Below are positions 1 through 8,145 of a DNA stretch of 64,000 nucleotides, one piece after another. Numbering within the stretch: the stretch's first letter is position 1; each line of letters starts with the position of its first letter. The notes beneath the pieces are model-generated. The model was not told the origin of the DNA and ran no database searches. It saw only the letters and a list, made by a program, of their open reading frames with translations. Origin of the DNA: Nisaea acidiphila (GTDB taxonomy: Bacteria > Pseudomonadota > Alphaproteobacteria > Thalassobaculales > Thalassobaculaceae); assembly GCF_024662015.1 (NCBI RefSeq), contig NZ_CP102480.1, forward strand, positions 4,210,501 through 4,274,500, read 5' to 3'. The translations under genes and the position numbers were made by a program.

Positions 1-194
1 CGGACATGCTCCAGGATATGGGATGCCCTGATCTCCGAGACGCTGTCGTCTTCCAGCGGCAGCTTGTTCTCGCCGCAGCATTCCAGGTCGAAGACGATGT
101 CCACGCCGGGGCCGTCCCGGAAATCGAGATTGACCCAGCCTTCCATCGGCGATTTGCCGCATCCGATATTCAGTTTGTGCAGGGGCTTGGACAT
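1..194 (-). CDS. Class I SAM-dependent methyltransferase, N-terminal part (runs off window)
   Basis: The minus strand opens with ATG at 194 and stays open to the window edge, giving 64 codons. The N-terminus reads MSKPLHKLNIGCGKSPMEGW, with the SAM-binding LNIGCG loop at residues 8-13, followed by VNLDF and, near the cut, SHILEHV. These match small class I methyltransferases that use an NIGCG loop and a conserved HxLEH(V/L) motif. The same architecture recurs in the complete gene at 27783-28370, so the two are paralogues or close relatives. Substrate is unknown; relatives often lie in polysaccharide or sugar-modification loci. Only the beginning is visible, so length and the C-terminal part cannot be assessed. 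Confidence 0.75.
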   Translation of the reverse strand, partial: MSKPLHKLNIGCGKSPMEGWVNLDFRDGPGVDIVFDLECCGENKLPLEDDSVSEIRASHILEHV

Positions 195-306
195 TCGGAC
201 ACTCCGGGACATTGATCAGGCAGGCATCGCGTGTCTCCATCAAGCACATAACGCTGGTTGGCGATAGGGCGATCGTGCGGCCGGCGGGAACTCTGCCCCG
301 ACGGCC

Positions 307-1470
307 TCAGATCGGGATTCCTCGGGCGGACAGCGAGCGGAAGAGGGCAAGTGCGCCGTCTTCCCAATCCGGCAGTTTGTCCGAGTGGGAGACTGTGTTT
401 TCCAGCGCACCGAGACGGGAGCTTGCGATCCTGACCCGGTCGCCCAGCTTGTGGGTGAAGCCCTCGCCCGGCCGGTCCGCGTCGCGGTCCTCGGTCGGAG
501 CGAAGAGGGTGCCGGTATAGAGCACGGCGCCATCCGGATATTGGTGGCAGTCGAACATCTGTTTCGCGAGATCTTCAGGGGCGCGGCTGATGACCCGCAT
601 GGTGCTGGATCCGCTGAGTACGTAACCGTCGGTGCCGGAAACCTCTAGCGAGAGATCGGCGTTGCGGATTTCCTCCATGGTGAAATGCTGGTCGAGTAGA
701 CGGATGAAAGGGCCTAGGCTGGCCGAGGCGTTGTTGTCTTTGGCTCGGCCGAGCAGCAGGGCGCTGCGGCCCTCGAAATCGCGCAGGTTCACGTCGTTGC
801 CGAGGGTCGCGCCGACGATTTTTCCGTCCGGGGCGCAGACCAGCACGACTTCCGGCTCCGGGTTGTTCCAGTCGGAACGCGGATGCAGGCCGATGGATGC
901 GCCGTGGCCGACGGAGGACATCGGCTGTGCTTTGGTAAAGATTTCCGCGTCCACGCCGAAGCCGACCTCGAGATATGGCGACCAGAGATCCTTCTCCAGC
1001 AGCGTCTCGCGCAGCTTCATCGCTTCCTCGGAGCCGGGCACGATGGAGAAGACGTCGTCGCCGATATCGCGGGCGAGCTGTTGCCGCGCTTCGTCGGCTT
1101 TCAGCGGGTTCCCTTTGGTCATTTCCTCGACAACGCGCTCGATCAGGCTGTTGGCAAAGGTGACGCCGGCAGCCTTGATCGCCTGCAGGTCAATCGGGGA
1201 GAGCAGGCGCGGGCATGTTGCGGCTGGATCGAAACTGGCCTCCAGAATGTCTGCGAGCTTGCCGAGGGTCGTGCCTTCGGCGCCGCGCACGATGCTCGCC
1301 GGGCAATTCGCCTTCAGGGCATGGGCGACGGTCGGAATGCGGGCTGTGATATCGACGACCTCGTCACCGCGCACCGTGCAGACGGCCGGCCCCGCAGGCG
1401 TCGAAACGCGGCCTAGCAGCGTTGCCTTGTCCAGGTCGGACGGCAGGTCCGTTTCGATGCGGTTGCTCAT
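307..1470 (-). CDS. Fumarylacetoacetate hydrolase (FAH) family protein
   Basis: This is a 387-residue cytosolic enzyme of the FAH superfamily, whose members hydrolyse or hydrate beta-diketo acids or dehydrate 2-keto-3-deoxy sugar acids using a Mg2+ or Mn2+ ion. The C-terminal half carries the family signature: NNPEPEVVLV (acidic metal ligands), then GNDVNLRDFEG and a conserved lysine in GRAKDNNASASLGPF. The length near 390 residues, with a long N-terminal domain, resembles the 2-keto-3-deoxy-sugar-acid dehydratase-like branch more than short catabolic isomerases, but the exact substrate cannot be fixed. It is followed on the same strand, after 149 bases, by a gene at lower coordinates only in partial form. 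Start ATG at 1470 follows a GGAGG-like run (cctccc on the plus strand). Family confidence is high, reaction low. Confidence 0.85.
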   Translation of the reverse strand: MSNRIETDLPSDLDKATLLGRVSTPAGPAVCTVRGDEVVDITARIPTVAHALKANCPASIVRGAEGTTLGKLADILEASFDPAATCPRLLSPIDLQAIKAAGVTFANSLIERVVEEMTKGNPLKADEARQQLARDIGDDVFSIVPGSEEAMKLRETLLEKDLWSPYLEVGFGVDAEIFTKAQPMSSVGHGASIGLHPRSDWNNPEPEVVLVCAPDGKIVGATLGNDVNLRDFEGRSALLLGRAKDNNASASLGPFIRLLDQHFTMEEIRNADLSLEVSGTDGYVLSGSSTMRVISRAPEDLAKQMFDCHQYPDGAVLYTGTLFAPTEDRDADRPGEGFTHKLGDRVRIASSRLGALENTVSHSDKLPDWEDGALALFRSLSARGIPI

Positions 1471-1619
1471 GATGTCGTTCCTCCCATTTCCCCGACACTA
1501 GCGCGCTTCTGGCGGCGCGGCGATCCCTCGCGAAGGAGGGTAGGGCGGATTATGGCCTCTCTGGGATACAAAATACCAGAGCAAATGGTCGCAGGCGGGC
1601 GCCTCTGTTCGCAGAACGT

Positions 1620-2516
1620 TCAGGTAACGCTGCGAACCACCCGCTCGCGATGAAAAGTATAGATGCCGCTGGCGACCACGATGGCGGCGCCGATCACCGT
1701 CGCGAGGTCCGGCAGGTCGTCGTAGATCAGGTATCCCCAGAGCACGGCCCAGGGCAGCATGAGGTAATTCAGCGGCTGAAGCACACTGGCCGGTGCGAGC
1801 GACAGGGCCTTGATCAGCAGCCCGTGCCCGGTAAGGCCGATCACGCCGATCCCGGCCATCAGGGCGAGCCCCTGCCAGTCGGGCGTGATCCAGAAGAAAG
1901 GGCCGACGCAGGTCATGGCGAAGAGCCCGGTCACGCCGGTATAGAGCACGGTCGTACCGGCGTCGTCGTAGCGCGCCGCCCGGCGTGTCAGCACCTGGTA
2001 GAGCGCATAGAGCGAAATCCCGAAGAGCGGTACCAGAAGCATCGGGTCGAAGGCGGCGAAGCCCGGCCGGATGATGATCATCACCCCGACCGCACCGACG
2101 CCGATCGCGGTCCAGCGGCGGATACCGACCTGTTCCCGCAGCACCGGTACTGAGAGCGCGGTGGTGATCAGCGGCCCGGCCGCGGCGATCGCCTGCACGT
2201 CCGCCAGCGGCAGGTGGCGAAGCGCGATGATGAAGACGAGGATCTCGCCCGAAAGCAGGAAGCCACGCGTAAGCTGAAGGACAAAGGCGCGTGAGACGAA
2301 AAGATAGCGGCCGCGGCGGCGTAGGCCGTCGGCGACGGTCACGCCGGCAAACACCATGTAGCGGATCCAGAGGATCTGCGGCGCCGGATAGATCTGCGAC
2401 GCCATCTTGGTCAGCGTGTCCATCACCGAGAAGGCGAAGGTGACGGCGAACATGATGCCGATACCGGCGCGCGTGCCTTCGGCGTCGTCCCGCGCTCCGA
2501 AACGGTCTTTCGTCAT
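1620..2516 (-). CDS. DMT superfamily (EamA-type) inner-membrane transporter
   Basis: A 298-residue polytopic membrane protein made of two EamA repeats, about ten hydrophobic segments in total. The first repeat begins near residue 18 (IGIMFAVTFAFSVMDTLTKM) and includes the typical LPLADVQAIAAAGPL turn. The second includes YALYQVLTRRAARYD and ends with PLNYLMLPWAVLWGYLIYDD. Members export or import small metabolites such as amino acids, nucleosides or drugs across the inner membrane; the substrate here cannot be read from sequence. It lies 31 bases downstream of the cyclase-family gene on the same strand, so the two are probably cotranscribed, which would make the substrate or product of that hydrolase a candidate cargo (inference). 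Confidence 0.88.
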   Translation of the reverse strand: MTKDRFGARDDAEGTRAGIGIMFAVTFAFSVMDTLTKMASQIYPAPQILWIRYMVFAGVTVADGLRRRGRYLFVSRAFVLQLTRGFLLSGEILVFIIALRHLPLADVQAIAAAGPLITTALSVPVLREQVGIRRWTAIGVGAVGVMIIIRPGFAAFDPMLLVPLFGISLYALYQVLTRRAARYDDAGTTVLYTGVTGLFAMTCVGPFFWITPDWQGLALMAGIGVIGLTGHGLLIKALSLAPASVLQPLNYLMLPWAVLWGYLIYDDLPDLATVIGAAIVVASGIYTFHRERVVRSVT

Positions 2517-2547
2517 CTCTCGCGTCTCCCGGCCCGGATCGCCGGGG

Positions 2548-3588
2548 TCAGACCGTCGCGACCGGCGTCGCGGGCGAACCGACGACGCCCGGCAGGCGAA
2601 GGGGCGGTGCGGTCAGGAGGAAGCGCGAGCGGCCGGCCTCGCGCAGCCACAGAGCGAGATCGTGCAGGTACCAGAGCTCGCCCAGCGGCACGCCGAGCTT
2701 GAAGATGCAATGGTGGTGCAGAGGCATTTGCAGTGTCGCATCCTCCGGGATCTCGGCATGCGGATCCTCCACGCCGTAATTGTCGGCGATCAGGGCCGCG
2801 AGGCCGCTGTCGGTGATCCAGTTCAGCAGCCGTTCGTCGCGGCTGTCGAGCACGCAACAGGCATGGTGGAGCGTGTGCTCGTCCGGCTCTTTTTCGAGAT
2901 CCAGGATGACCTTCGTGAAGGCGGTGTGGAGCAGCACCATGTCGCCTTTCTCTACGGTGATCTTGTCCGCTTCCATGATGCGCATGAGCTGGTCGTAGGT
3001 GACGTAGGTTCGCTCGCGGCCGAAATGCTTCTCGATGTCGATCAGCACGCCGCGGCCCTGGACACAGGTCTCGGCCATGTTCTCGATGCCGAGCCGTTTC
3101 GCCTCGGTGCCCTCGTAGCGGGTATGCTCGTTGCCCGGCTGCTCCGAGGTCGGCCCGACGATGTCCTCGCCGCCGCGCCAGCCGTTGTAATAGACCACCT
3201 CGGCCTCACCATCGCCGTCCGCGTCGAAGCGCGCGCCGATATGGCAGAGGCTGTCCCACTGGGTCGAGTACTGCAGGCAAAGCAGCACGGAATCGTCGGA
3301 AACCACGTCGAGCAGGCGCGGGTCGTTCATGCCGAGCGGGAAATTGAAGTTCGCCAGCCCCCCGCGAGAGGTGGCGAAATGGCGGGGCGGGAAGCGCCGC
3401 GGATTGAGCAGGCGCTTGCCCGGATAGTCGAGCGGCAGGGACAGGCAGAAATTCTTGCCGGTCTTCGCCTCGGCAATGCCCTGGCGGACCTTTTCCTCCG
3501 TCAGGAGGTTGATCCGGCCGCGCTCGTCATCCTCGCCGAAATCGCCCCAGGTCGATCCTTCGGGACGGTTCACCCACCGCTTGCTCAT
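2548..3588 (-). CDS. Cyclase family protein (kynurenine-formamidase-like hydrolase)
   Basis: This 346-residue protein belongs to the long branch of the cyclase family (PF04199), metal-dependent amide or lactone hydrolases related to kynurenine formamidase. Visible family features are the N-terminal WGDFGEDDERGRINLLT, the QWDSLCHIG segment, which replaces the HxGTHxD motif of short members, and KGDMVLLHTAF in the second half. The length of 340-350 residues fits the alphaproteobacterial long form. The start ATG at 3588 has the purine run AGGAAACG about six bases ahead. The neighbouring transporter (31 bases downstream) and the SDR upstream suggest a small catabolic unit, but no substrate can be named. 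Confidence 0.82.
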   Translation of the reverse strand: MSKRWVNRPEGSTWGDFGEDDERGRINLLTEEKVRQGIAEAKTGKNFCLSLPLDYPGKRLLNPRRFPPRHFATSRGGLANFNFPLGMNDPRLLDVVSDDSVLLCLQYSTQWDSLCHIGARFDADGDGEAEVVYYNGWRGGEDIVGPTSEQPGNEHTRYEGTEAKRLGIENMAETCVQGRGVLIDIEKHFGRERTYVTYDQLMRIMEADKITVEKGDMVLLHTAFTKVILDLEKEPDEHTLHHACCVLDSRDERLLNWITDSGLAALIADNYGVEDPHAEIPEDATLQMPLHHHCIFKLGVPLGELWYLHDLALWLREAGRSRFLLTAPPLRLPGVVGSPATPVATV

Positions 3589-3690
3589 CGTTTCCTCACG
3601 ATCGTTTCTTGCTTTTTTGCGCCGGACCGGCGCGGGAGCAGGTGAGTGTCTGACGGCGCGAACCGTCTGGCAAGAGGGGCGATCCTGCCG

Positions 3691-4440
3691 TCAGCGCATC
3701 ACCCTTCCGCCGTCGAACGGGATCGTCTGGCCGGTGACGAAGCCGGTCGCATCGGAGGCGAGCATGCGCACGAATGCGGACGTTTCCTCGTAGGTCGTCA
3801 GCCGCTTCAGCGGTACACCGTCTTCGGCTTCCTTGATCGCTTCCGGACTGAACAGTTCGCGCACCAGATCGCTGTCGACCATACCGAGCGCGACGCCGTT
3901 CACATTGACCGCCGGGCCGAGCTCAAGCGCCATGCTCTGGGTCAGCAGATTCACGCCGCCTTTCGAGGCCGCGTAATTCGCATTGCCGGCCCGCGCAACG
4001 ATGGCGGTGGTCGCGGAGATATTGACAATGCGCCCATGCCCGGCGGCAACCATGTGTCGGCCGACCGCCTGGCCGACGAGGAACGGGCCTTTCAGGTTCA
4101 CTGCGATCACCCGATCCCAGGCCTCTTCGGCCATCTCCAGAAAGGGCTGGTCGATGCTGAGCCCGGCCGAGTTCACCAGGATGTCGATGCCGCCGAAAGC
4201 GGAAACGACCTGCTCGACCATCGCGCTGACTTCGTCCAGGCGGGAAATGTCCGCCTTGCAGAGGAGCCCGGTGCCGCCGGCTTTTTCGACCTCGGAGAGG
4301 GTCGTTCTCGCGCCGTCATCGGATGAGGCGTAGTTGATCGCCACTTTCGCGCCATCGCGGGCGAAGTCGACCGCGAGTTGCCGGCCGAGCCCGCTGCTCG
4401 CGCCGGTGATGAGGACGGCTTTTCCAGTGAAGTCAGTCAT
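3691..4440 (-). CDS. SDR family oxidoreductase (3-oxoacyl-ACP reductase-like)
   Basis: A 249-residue classical short-chain dehydrogenase. The cofactor motif TGASSGLG lies at residues 13-20, NSAG near residue 90 supports the Rossmann core, and the catalytic YAASK follows an upstream serine in NISATT. The C-terminal TGQTIPFDGG is typical of FabG-like enzymes that reduce or oxidise secondary alcohols with NAD(P)H. An arginine-less loop after the first strand (INYASSDDGAR) makes NADPH use plausible but unproven. It is read toward the cyclase gene, about 100 bases away, so they may share a transcript. The physiological substrate is unknown. Confidence 0.9.
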   Translation of the reverse strand: MTDFTGKAVLITGASSGLGRQLAVDFARDGAKVAINYASSDDGARTTLSEVEKAGGTGLLCKADISRLDEVSAMVEQVVSAFGGIDILVNSAGLSIDQPFLEMAEEAWDRVIAVNLKGPFLVGQAVGRHMVAAGHGRIVNISATTAIVARAGNANYAASKGGVNLLTQSMALELGPAVNVNGVALGMVDSDLVRELFSPEAIKEAEDGVPLKRLTTYEETSAFVRMLASDATGFVTGQTIPFDGGRVMR

Positions 4441-5069
4441 GCGGGGGCTCCGTTAGGTTGCTCAATGCCATCCCATACACGGGAAAGAGCGTAATTTCAC
4501 GCTGCCAGGCCCCCGCATTCGGATGCCGAAAGAAGAATTCACTTGTAATTGAGTAGCGGACATGACACTTGAGGCAGGTCCGTTGCGCGTGGATGGTGTT
4601 TTTTTGACGTCAGCAACGTTCTATTCTCGCAAGTCGTCTTTTCGATTGTTGCCAGAATGCCCATACGGGGCAGTTAATCAAAACGGCAGCTGATCTGCGC
4701 TAGCTTCCGAGAAACGAGGTCATCCGCCGCAGCCGGCCAGGCGCGGTACGGGCGTGACCACTGAAAGAGCCTATTTGAGACAGTCAATTGAGCTTGGCGC
4801 CGCCAAGCCCCGCCTTCCCGCCGAAACGGCCGAAGGCTTGAACATCCCCGGATCCTTGATAGTCGAGAGTAAACCCGCCCCGACCGCCGCACGGCGTCGG
4901 GCGCGTTCCGGATACGCGGGAGAACGTAAACCCGGCCCCGAAAGCCCGTCTGCGGGACTAGACCGCATGCTGGGAAATATCGGTGCCGTACAGCAGGCAG
5001 CACCCGCTTGAACGCGGGTACTGAAACGCCAACCCAGACAGCAACGATCAGAAATAAGGAAATATGATC
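4441..5069. other. Long intergenic stretch with a probable structured leader of the cold-shock gene
   Basis: There is no convincing gene in these 629 bases. An 85-codon reading frame at 4754-5011 lacks a ribosome site and looks random. The half nearest the cold-shock gene holds structure: a CCCG/CGGG hairpin at 4945-4956, an ACCCGC/GCGGGT hairpin at 5002-5019, and a direct repeat GTAAACCCG-CCCCGA at 4869 and 4926, 57 bases apart. Long structured 5' leaders are common in front of bacterial csp genes and can act as thermosensors. The transcription start was not identified, so the leader's extent is inferred. Confidence 0.4.
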
Positions 5070-5279
5070 ATGGCAACAGGTACTGTGAAATGGTTCAACG
5101 CCACCAAAGGCTACGGTTTCATTCAGCCGGATGAGGGCGGAAACGACGTGTTCGTCCACGCCACGGCGGTCGAACGCGCTGGTCTGCCTGGCCTGAACGA
5201 CGGCGACAAGGTCAGCTACGACATTGAAGTCGATCGCCAGCGCGGCAAGTCTTCCGCGGCGAACCTGAAAGCGCTCTGA
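5070..5279 (+). CDS. Cold-shock domain protein (CspA family)
   Basis: A 69-residue single cold-shock domain. It starts MATGTVKWFNATKGYGFIQP and holds both RNA-binding motifs, RNP1 KGYGFI and RNP2 VFVHATA, then ends in SAANLKAL. Such proteins bind single-stranded RNA or DNA and melt mRNA structure in cold or stationary conditions. Two in-frame starts exist; the one at 5070 is preferred because AAGGA at 5056-5060 then has a 9-base spacing, versus 3 bases for the ATG at 5064, and because MATGTVKWFN is the usual N-terminus. A strong intrinsic terminator follows at 5366-5396. Confidence 0.95.
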   Translation: MATGTVKWFNATKGYGFIQPDEGGNDVFVHATAVERAGLPGLNDGDKVSYDIEVDRQRGKSSAANLKAL

Positions 5280-5294
5280 ATTCAGGAGCAGTGT

Positions 5295-5319
5295 TTCGGG
5301 CGGCTTCGTTCCGCCCGAA
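5295..5319 (+). terminator. Hairpin just after the cold-shock gene
   Basis: TTCGGGCGG at 5295-5303 and CCGCCCGAA at 5311-5319 form a perfect 9-bp stem with a 7-base loop, 15 bases past the stop codon. No T-run follows, so this may be an mRNA-stabilising stem or an inefficient terminator rather than the main stop. Confidence 0.5.
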
Positions 5320-5338
5320 CGGCACCATATCGGAGCGC

Positions 5339-6046
5339 TCAGGTTCTCCCCGAGCGCTCCGCGCGGCGCCGACCCGGTGACGGGTCGGCGCTTTTTGTTT
5401 CGGCGCCGTCCCCTGCCGAGGATGTGACGCTCCCGCTGCCCGGAAGCAGGCCAGGCCAGTCCGCTGCCCGCTCCGCGTCGATCAGCTCCGGAAAGGCTTC
5501 CGGCCTGTCGCCGGCCGCCACGTCGAGCACCCAATCGCCGCCGCGTTCGGCCGCGCCGGTCGGGGTGGATGTGGCGAGCACCGGGGCGTCCAGCACGTAG
5601 GAGAGGGCGGTGACGAAGCGCTGTCCGGTCTCGCCCTGTCCGATCGCGCAACCGTAGAGAACGAGCGGCCGTCCGGCGAGGGCGGCGCGCAGGTCCGCGA
5701 TGCAGCGGTGTTCCAGAAGAAGGGAGGCCGGGCCGATCCCGCCGGCGGTTAGCATCAGGGCTCCGGGCGCGCCATGGGAGAACAGGTGGACCGAAGATGC
5801 GGCGGTTCCGGCTGCCTCGACCGCGTGTGCCAGGACCTGTAACGGCTCGCCGCTCCGCTCCAGCCGCACGATCTTCGGTTTGCCGCGCATTGCCCGGACG
5901 AGCTCGGCAGACGCGGGAACGCTCTCGTCGATGAGGACGAGCGGATCGGCTCCGGAAACGGGAGAGACGCCGCGCCCACCCGGTAGTGCTCCGGACGGCG
6001 TCCTGAACGAAGGGATCGGCGCTGGGATGACGGGTTCCCCCTTCAC
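5339..6046 (-). CDS. Stand-alone DUF4347 domain protein
   Basis: A 235-residue protein of which residues about 33-190 match the DUF4347 domain: PLVLIDESVPASAELV at its start, SVHLFSHGAPGALML, then PLVLYGCAIGQGETGQRFV and GAAERGGDWVLDVAAG at the end. In known proteins this domain usually sits at the N-terminus of very large secreted adhesins with cadherin, VCBS or RTX repeats. Here it ends after about 45 more residues rich in Pro, Gly and charged residues. The SHG and YGC motifs recall caspase/gingipain-like His and Cys positions, but catalysis is not established. No signal peptide is seen. The start (GTG at 6046) lacks a good ribosome site and is uncertain. The last codons coincide with the cold-shock terminator hairpin. 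Confidence 0.7.
   Translation of the reverse strand: MKGEPVIPAPIPSFRTPSGALPGGRGVSPVSGADPLVLIDESVPASAELVRAMRGKPKIVRLERSGEPLQVLAHAVEAAGTAASSVHLFSHGAPGALMLTAGGIGPASLLLEHRCIADLRAALAGRPLVLYGCAIGQGETGQRFVTALSYVLDAPVLATSTPTGAAERGGDWVLDVAAGDRPEAFPELIDAERAADWPGLLPGSGSVTSSAGDGAETKSADPSPGRRRAERSGRT
5366..5396 (+). terminator. Rho-independent terminator, plus strand
   Basis: GCGCCGACCCG (5366-5376) pairs perfectly with CGGGTCGGCGC (5381-5391) around a GTGA tetraloop and is followed by TTTTT and a further T-rich stretch. It terminates the cold-shock transcript. It lies inside the last codons of the convergent DUF4347 gene, so the two 3' ends overlap. Confidence 0.88.
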
Positions 6047-6252
6047 ATAGGCGTTGGCAAGGAGTCAAAGATTGTCGTGCATTAGTTCAGCGGGCGCGGA
6101 TGTGCAGTTGGAATTCTCGGCATTTCCGAAAAAGACGATTTTGGAAATTTTGGAAATTGGTCGGCGGGACGGAGGATTGTGCGCGTGTAACCAAGTGGAC
6201 ATAAAATAATTATGGTTTATTGCGGGGCAATCAGCTCAGGTCTGGCCCCGGC

Positions 6253-7086
6253 TTAGTCTTCCTTGCCGCCGAGCATGACCTTGTTGCGCGCGCCGGCGAT
6301 CTCCGTCCAGTGCGCAACGTCCGCTTCCGTCATCAGGCCCGTCGGCGGGTGGCAGGGGTGGAAGTTGCCGAAGCGGTCCTCGCCGCGCACCAGCATCGCC
6401 GCCATGTTGCCGCCTTCTGTCTGCCGTGCCCGCGTCGGGATATAGCGGATCGCGAGGCCGATCCGGCGGTCGCCCGTCCGGTTCGGATGCGAGGCATGAA
6501 AGACCCGGCCGTGATGGAGTGACATCTGGCCCGGCTGCAGCTCCGCCTCCGTCGCCTCGCTTTCGTCGACCTTGACCGCGATCTCCTGGCCCCGCGTCAG
6601 CAGATTGTCCTCGGCGTGGGTGTCGTTATGCGCGACCTGGCGGTTCTGCGAGCCGGCGACGAAACGCATGCAGCCGCTCTCCGCGGTCGCGGGAGAGAGC
6701 GCGACCCAGGCGGTGACCTCCTCCTCGGTCTCCAGCCCCCAGTAATGCAGGTCCTGGTGCCAGGAGACGAAACTCGTGGTGTTGGCCTCCTTGATGAAGA
6801 AGGGCGCGTCCAGCACCAGCAGGTCGGGGCCGAGGATCTCGGCCACCGCTCCGGTGATCTCGGGACGCCGCGTTATCTCGTCGATGAAGGGCAGCACGAG
6901 GTTCGGATAGCGCCGCAGCATCTTGCGGAAGGACTTGTCCGCACCGTATGCCGCCTCGGCCGCTTCGAGCTGGCGGCGGTACTCCGCCGCTTCGTCGGTG
7001 GACATCACGGTGATCGGACAGACGAAACCGTCGCGGGCGAAGGCGTCGGCGACGGGGGAGGCGGCCCGGGTCTCCATCGCGCTCAT
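6253..7086 (-). CDS. Phytanoyl-CoA dioxygenase (PhyH) family oxygenase
   Basis: A 277-residue non-haem Fe(II)/2-oxoglutarate-dependent oxygenase. The iron-binding triad is visible as H110 and D112 in SWHQDLHYWG and H197 in GRVFHASHPN, with an arginine at 207-208 placed to bind 2-oxoglutarate. The frame is open far upstream, but ATG at 7086 is chosen because it overlaps the preceding gene's stop by four bases (ATGA) and the residues before it do not resemble the family. The pair is translationally coupled. PhyH enzymes hydroxylate varied small molecules, including ectoine and quorum signals; the substrate here is unknown. Confidence 0.88.
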   Translation of the reverse strand: MSAMETRAASPVADAFARDGFVCPITVMSTDEAAEYRRQLEAAEAAYGADKSFRKMLRRYPNLVLPFIDEITRRPEITGAVAEILGPDLLVLDAPFFIKEANTTSFVSWHQDLHYWGLETEEEVTAWVALSPATAESGCMRFVAGSQNRQVAHNDTHAEDNLLTRGQEIAVKVDESEATEAELQPGQMSLHHGRVFHASHPNRTGDRRIGLAIRYIPTRARQTEGGNMAAMLVRGEDRFGNFHPCHPPTGLMTEADVAHWTEIAGARNKVMLGGKED

Positions 7087-8009
7087 GTCCCGGCCACCGC
7101 GCGCGGCGTAAAGGCGCTGCGCGCCCCGCCGGTCTTCTGCGTCTTGAAGATCGAGCCCGCGTCGGGCGCGGGCGGTAGCGGCAGGCGCATCGGTACCGCC
7201 TCGGCGCGCGGCTCGGCGGTGATTTCGCCCGTGATCATGCTCGCCTCGAAATGCTCCCAGAGCGCCCGCGTATCGCCCGACGCGAGCAGCTTGGCGTAGC
7301 TGCCGGAGCCGACCAGCGGCCAGGCATCGGCGGCGCGGCATTCGTAAAAGAGGATCAGCCGGTTGCGGTCCGAGAGATTGGGCGCCGAGCCGTGCAGGGT
7401 GCGGACATGGTGCACCGTCATCGCGCCCGCCTTGCCAGTCAGCGTCACCGCCTTCTCAAGGTCGAACATCGGATCCTCGGGATCGACCGCGCCGCAGAAG
7501 AGCCCGGTCTCCGCCGCATGGTGCGAGAGCACCGGGCCCTTGTGCGTGCCCGGGATCACCTGCAGCGGCCCGTTCGCTTCGTCGACATCCTCCAGCATCA
7601 GCCCGAAGGCGAGCATGTCGTCGTTGGTATGAGGATAGAAGGCCCAGTCCTGGTGCCACTCCACCGCCGCGCCGCCGCCGGGCGCCTTGGTGTTGAGCTT
7701 GCTGGTCTGGATCATTGTGTCCGGCCCCAGCAGGTCGGTCAGCACCCCGGTCATGCGGGAGTTCTTCAGCACCTCCCAGTAATAGGGATCCTGTTTGTGC
7801 GGCAACTTGATCCGGGTGAGGCGGGGCCGCTCGGCCGAGTGCCCCTCGTCGAGATCGTAGACCGCGTCGCTCTCCGTCACCGCGCGGGACTTCTCGATCA
7901 GGCCGTAGGTGATCTCGCGCAGCCTTTCGAGCTGCTCGGCATTCACCGCGTCCTCGACCATCAGGTAGCCGTTCTCGCGATAGAAGGCGATCTCATCGGC
8001 TGTGAGCAT
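7083..8009 (-). CDS. Phytanoyl-CoA dioxygenase (PhyH) family oxygenase
   Basis: A 308-residue Fe(II)/2-oxoglutarate oxygenase. The facial triad is H119 and D121 (VEWHQDWAFYPH) and H206 (VRTLHGSAPN), and R216 is the likely 2-oxoglutarate anchor. The GPLQVIPGTHKGPV stretch is typical of the family. It is the first gene of a two-gene unit, coupled by ATGA to the second oxygenase. The two proteins align in layout but differ clearly in sequence, so they may act on successive or different positions of one substrate (inference). Start ATG at 8009 follows GGGAGGACC, a good ribosome site. Confidence 0.9.
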   Translation of the reverse strand: MLTADEIAFYRENGYLMVEDAVNAEQLERLREITYGLIEKSRAVTESDAVYDLDEGHSAERPRLTRIKLPHKQDPYYWEVLKNSRMTGVLTDLLGPDTMIQTSKLNTKAPGGGAAVEWHQDWAFYPHTNDDMLAFGLMLEDVDEANGPLQVIPGTHKGPVLSHHAAETGLFCGAVDPEDPMFDLEKAVTLTGKAGAMTVHHVRTLHGSAPNLSDRNRLILFYECRAADAWPLVGSGSYAKLLASGDTRALWEHFEASMITGEITAEPRAEAVPMRLPLPPAPDAGSIFKTQKTGGARSAFTPRAVAGT

Positions 8010-8145
8010 GGTTGGTCCTCCCTTGGGTGCGCCGATTGCCGGGTCGGCGCGTTCTTGTTTTGAGGGAAGTATGGACCCGATTGCGCGCGGGGAAACGGCT
8101 AAATTGGCATGAGTGCCGGTATGGCCCGCACTTGGCGGAGGCGCT

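Noticed and set aside
4754-5011. 85-codon plus-strand frame ahead of the cold-shock gene
   Set aside because: No ribosome site, composition like random GC-rich DNA, and it lies in a likely structured leader.
7087-7341. 85-residue N-terminal extension of the second PhyH oxygenase
   Set aside because: It overlaps the upstream oxygenase gene in another frame, is Arg-rich and unlike the family; the ATGA overlap marks the real start.
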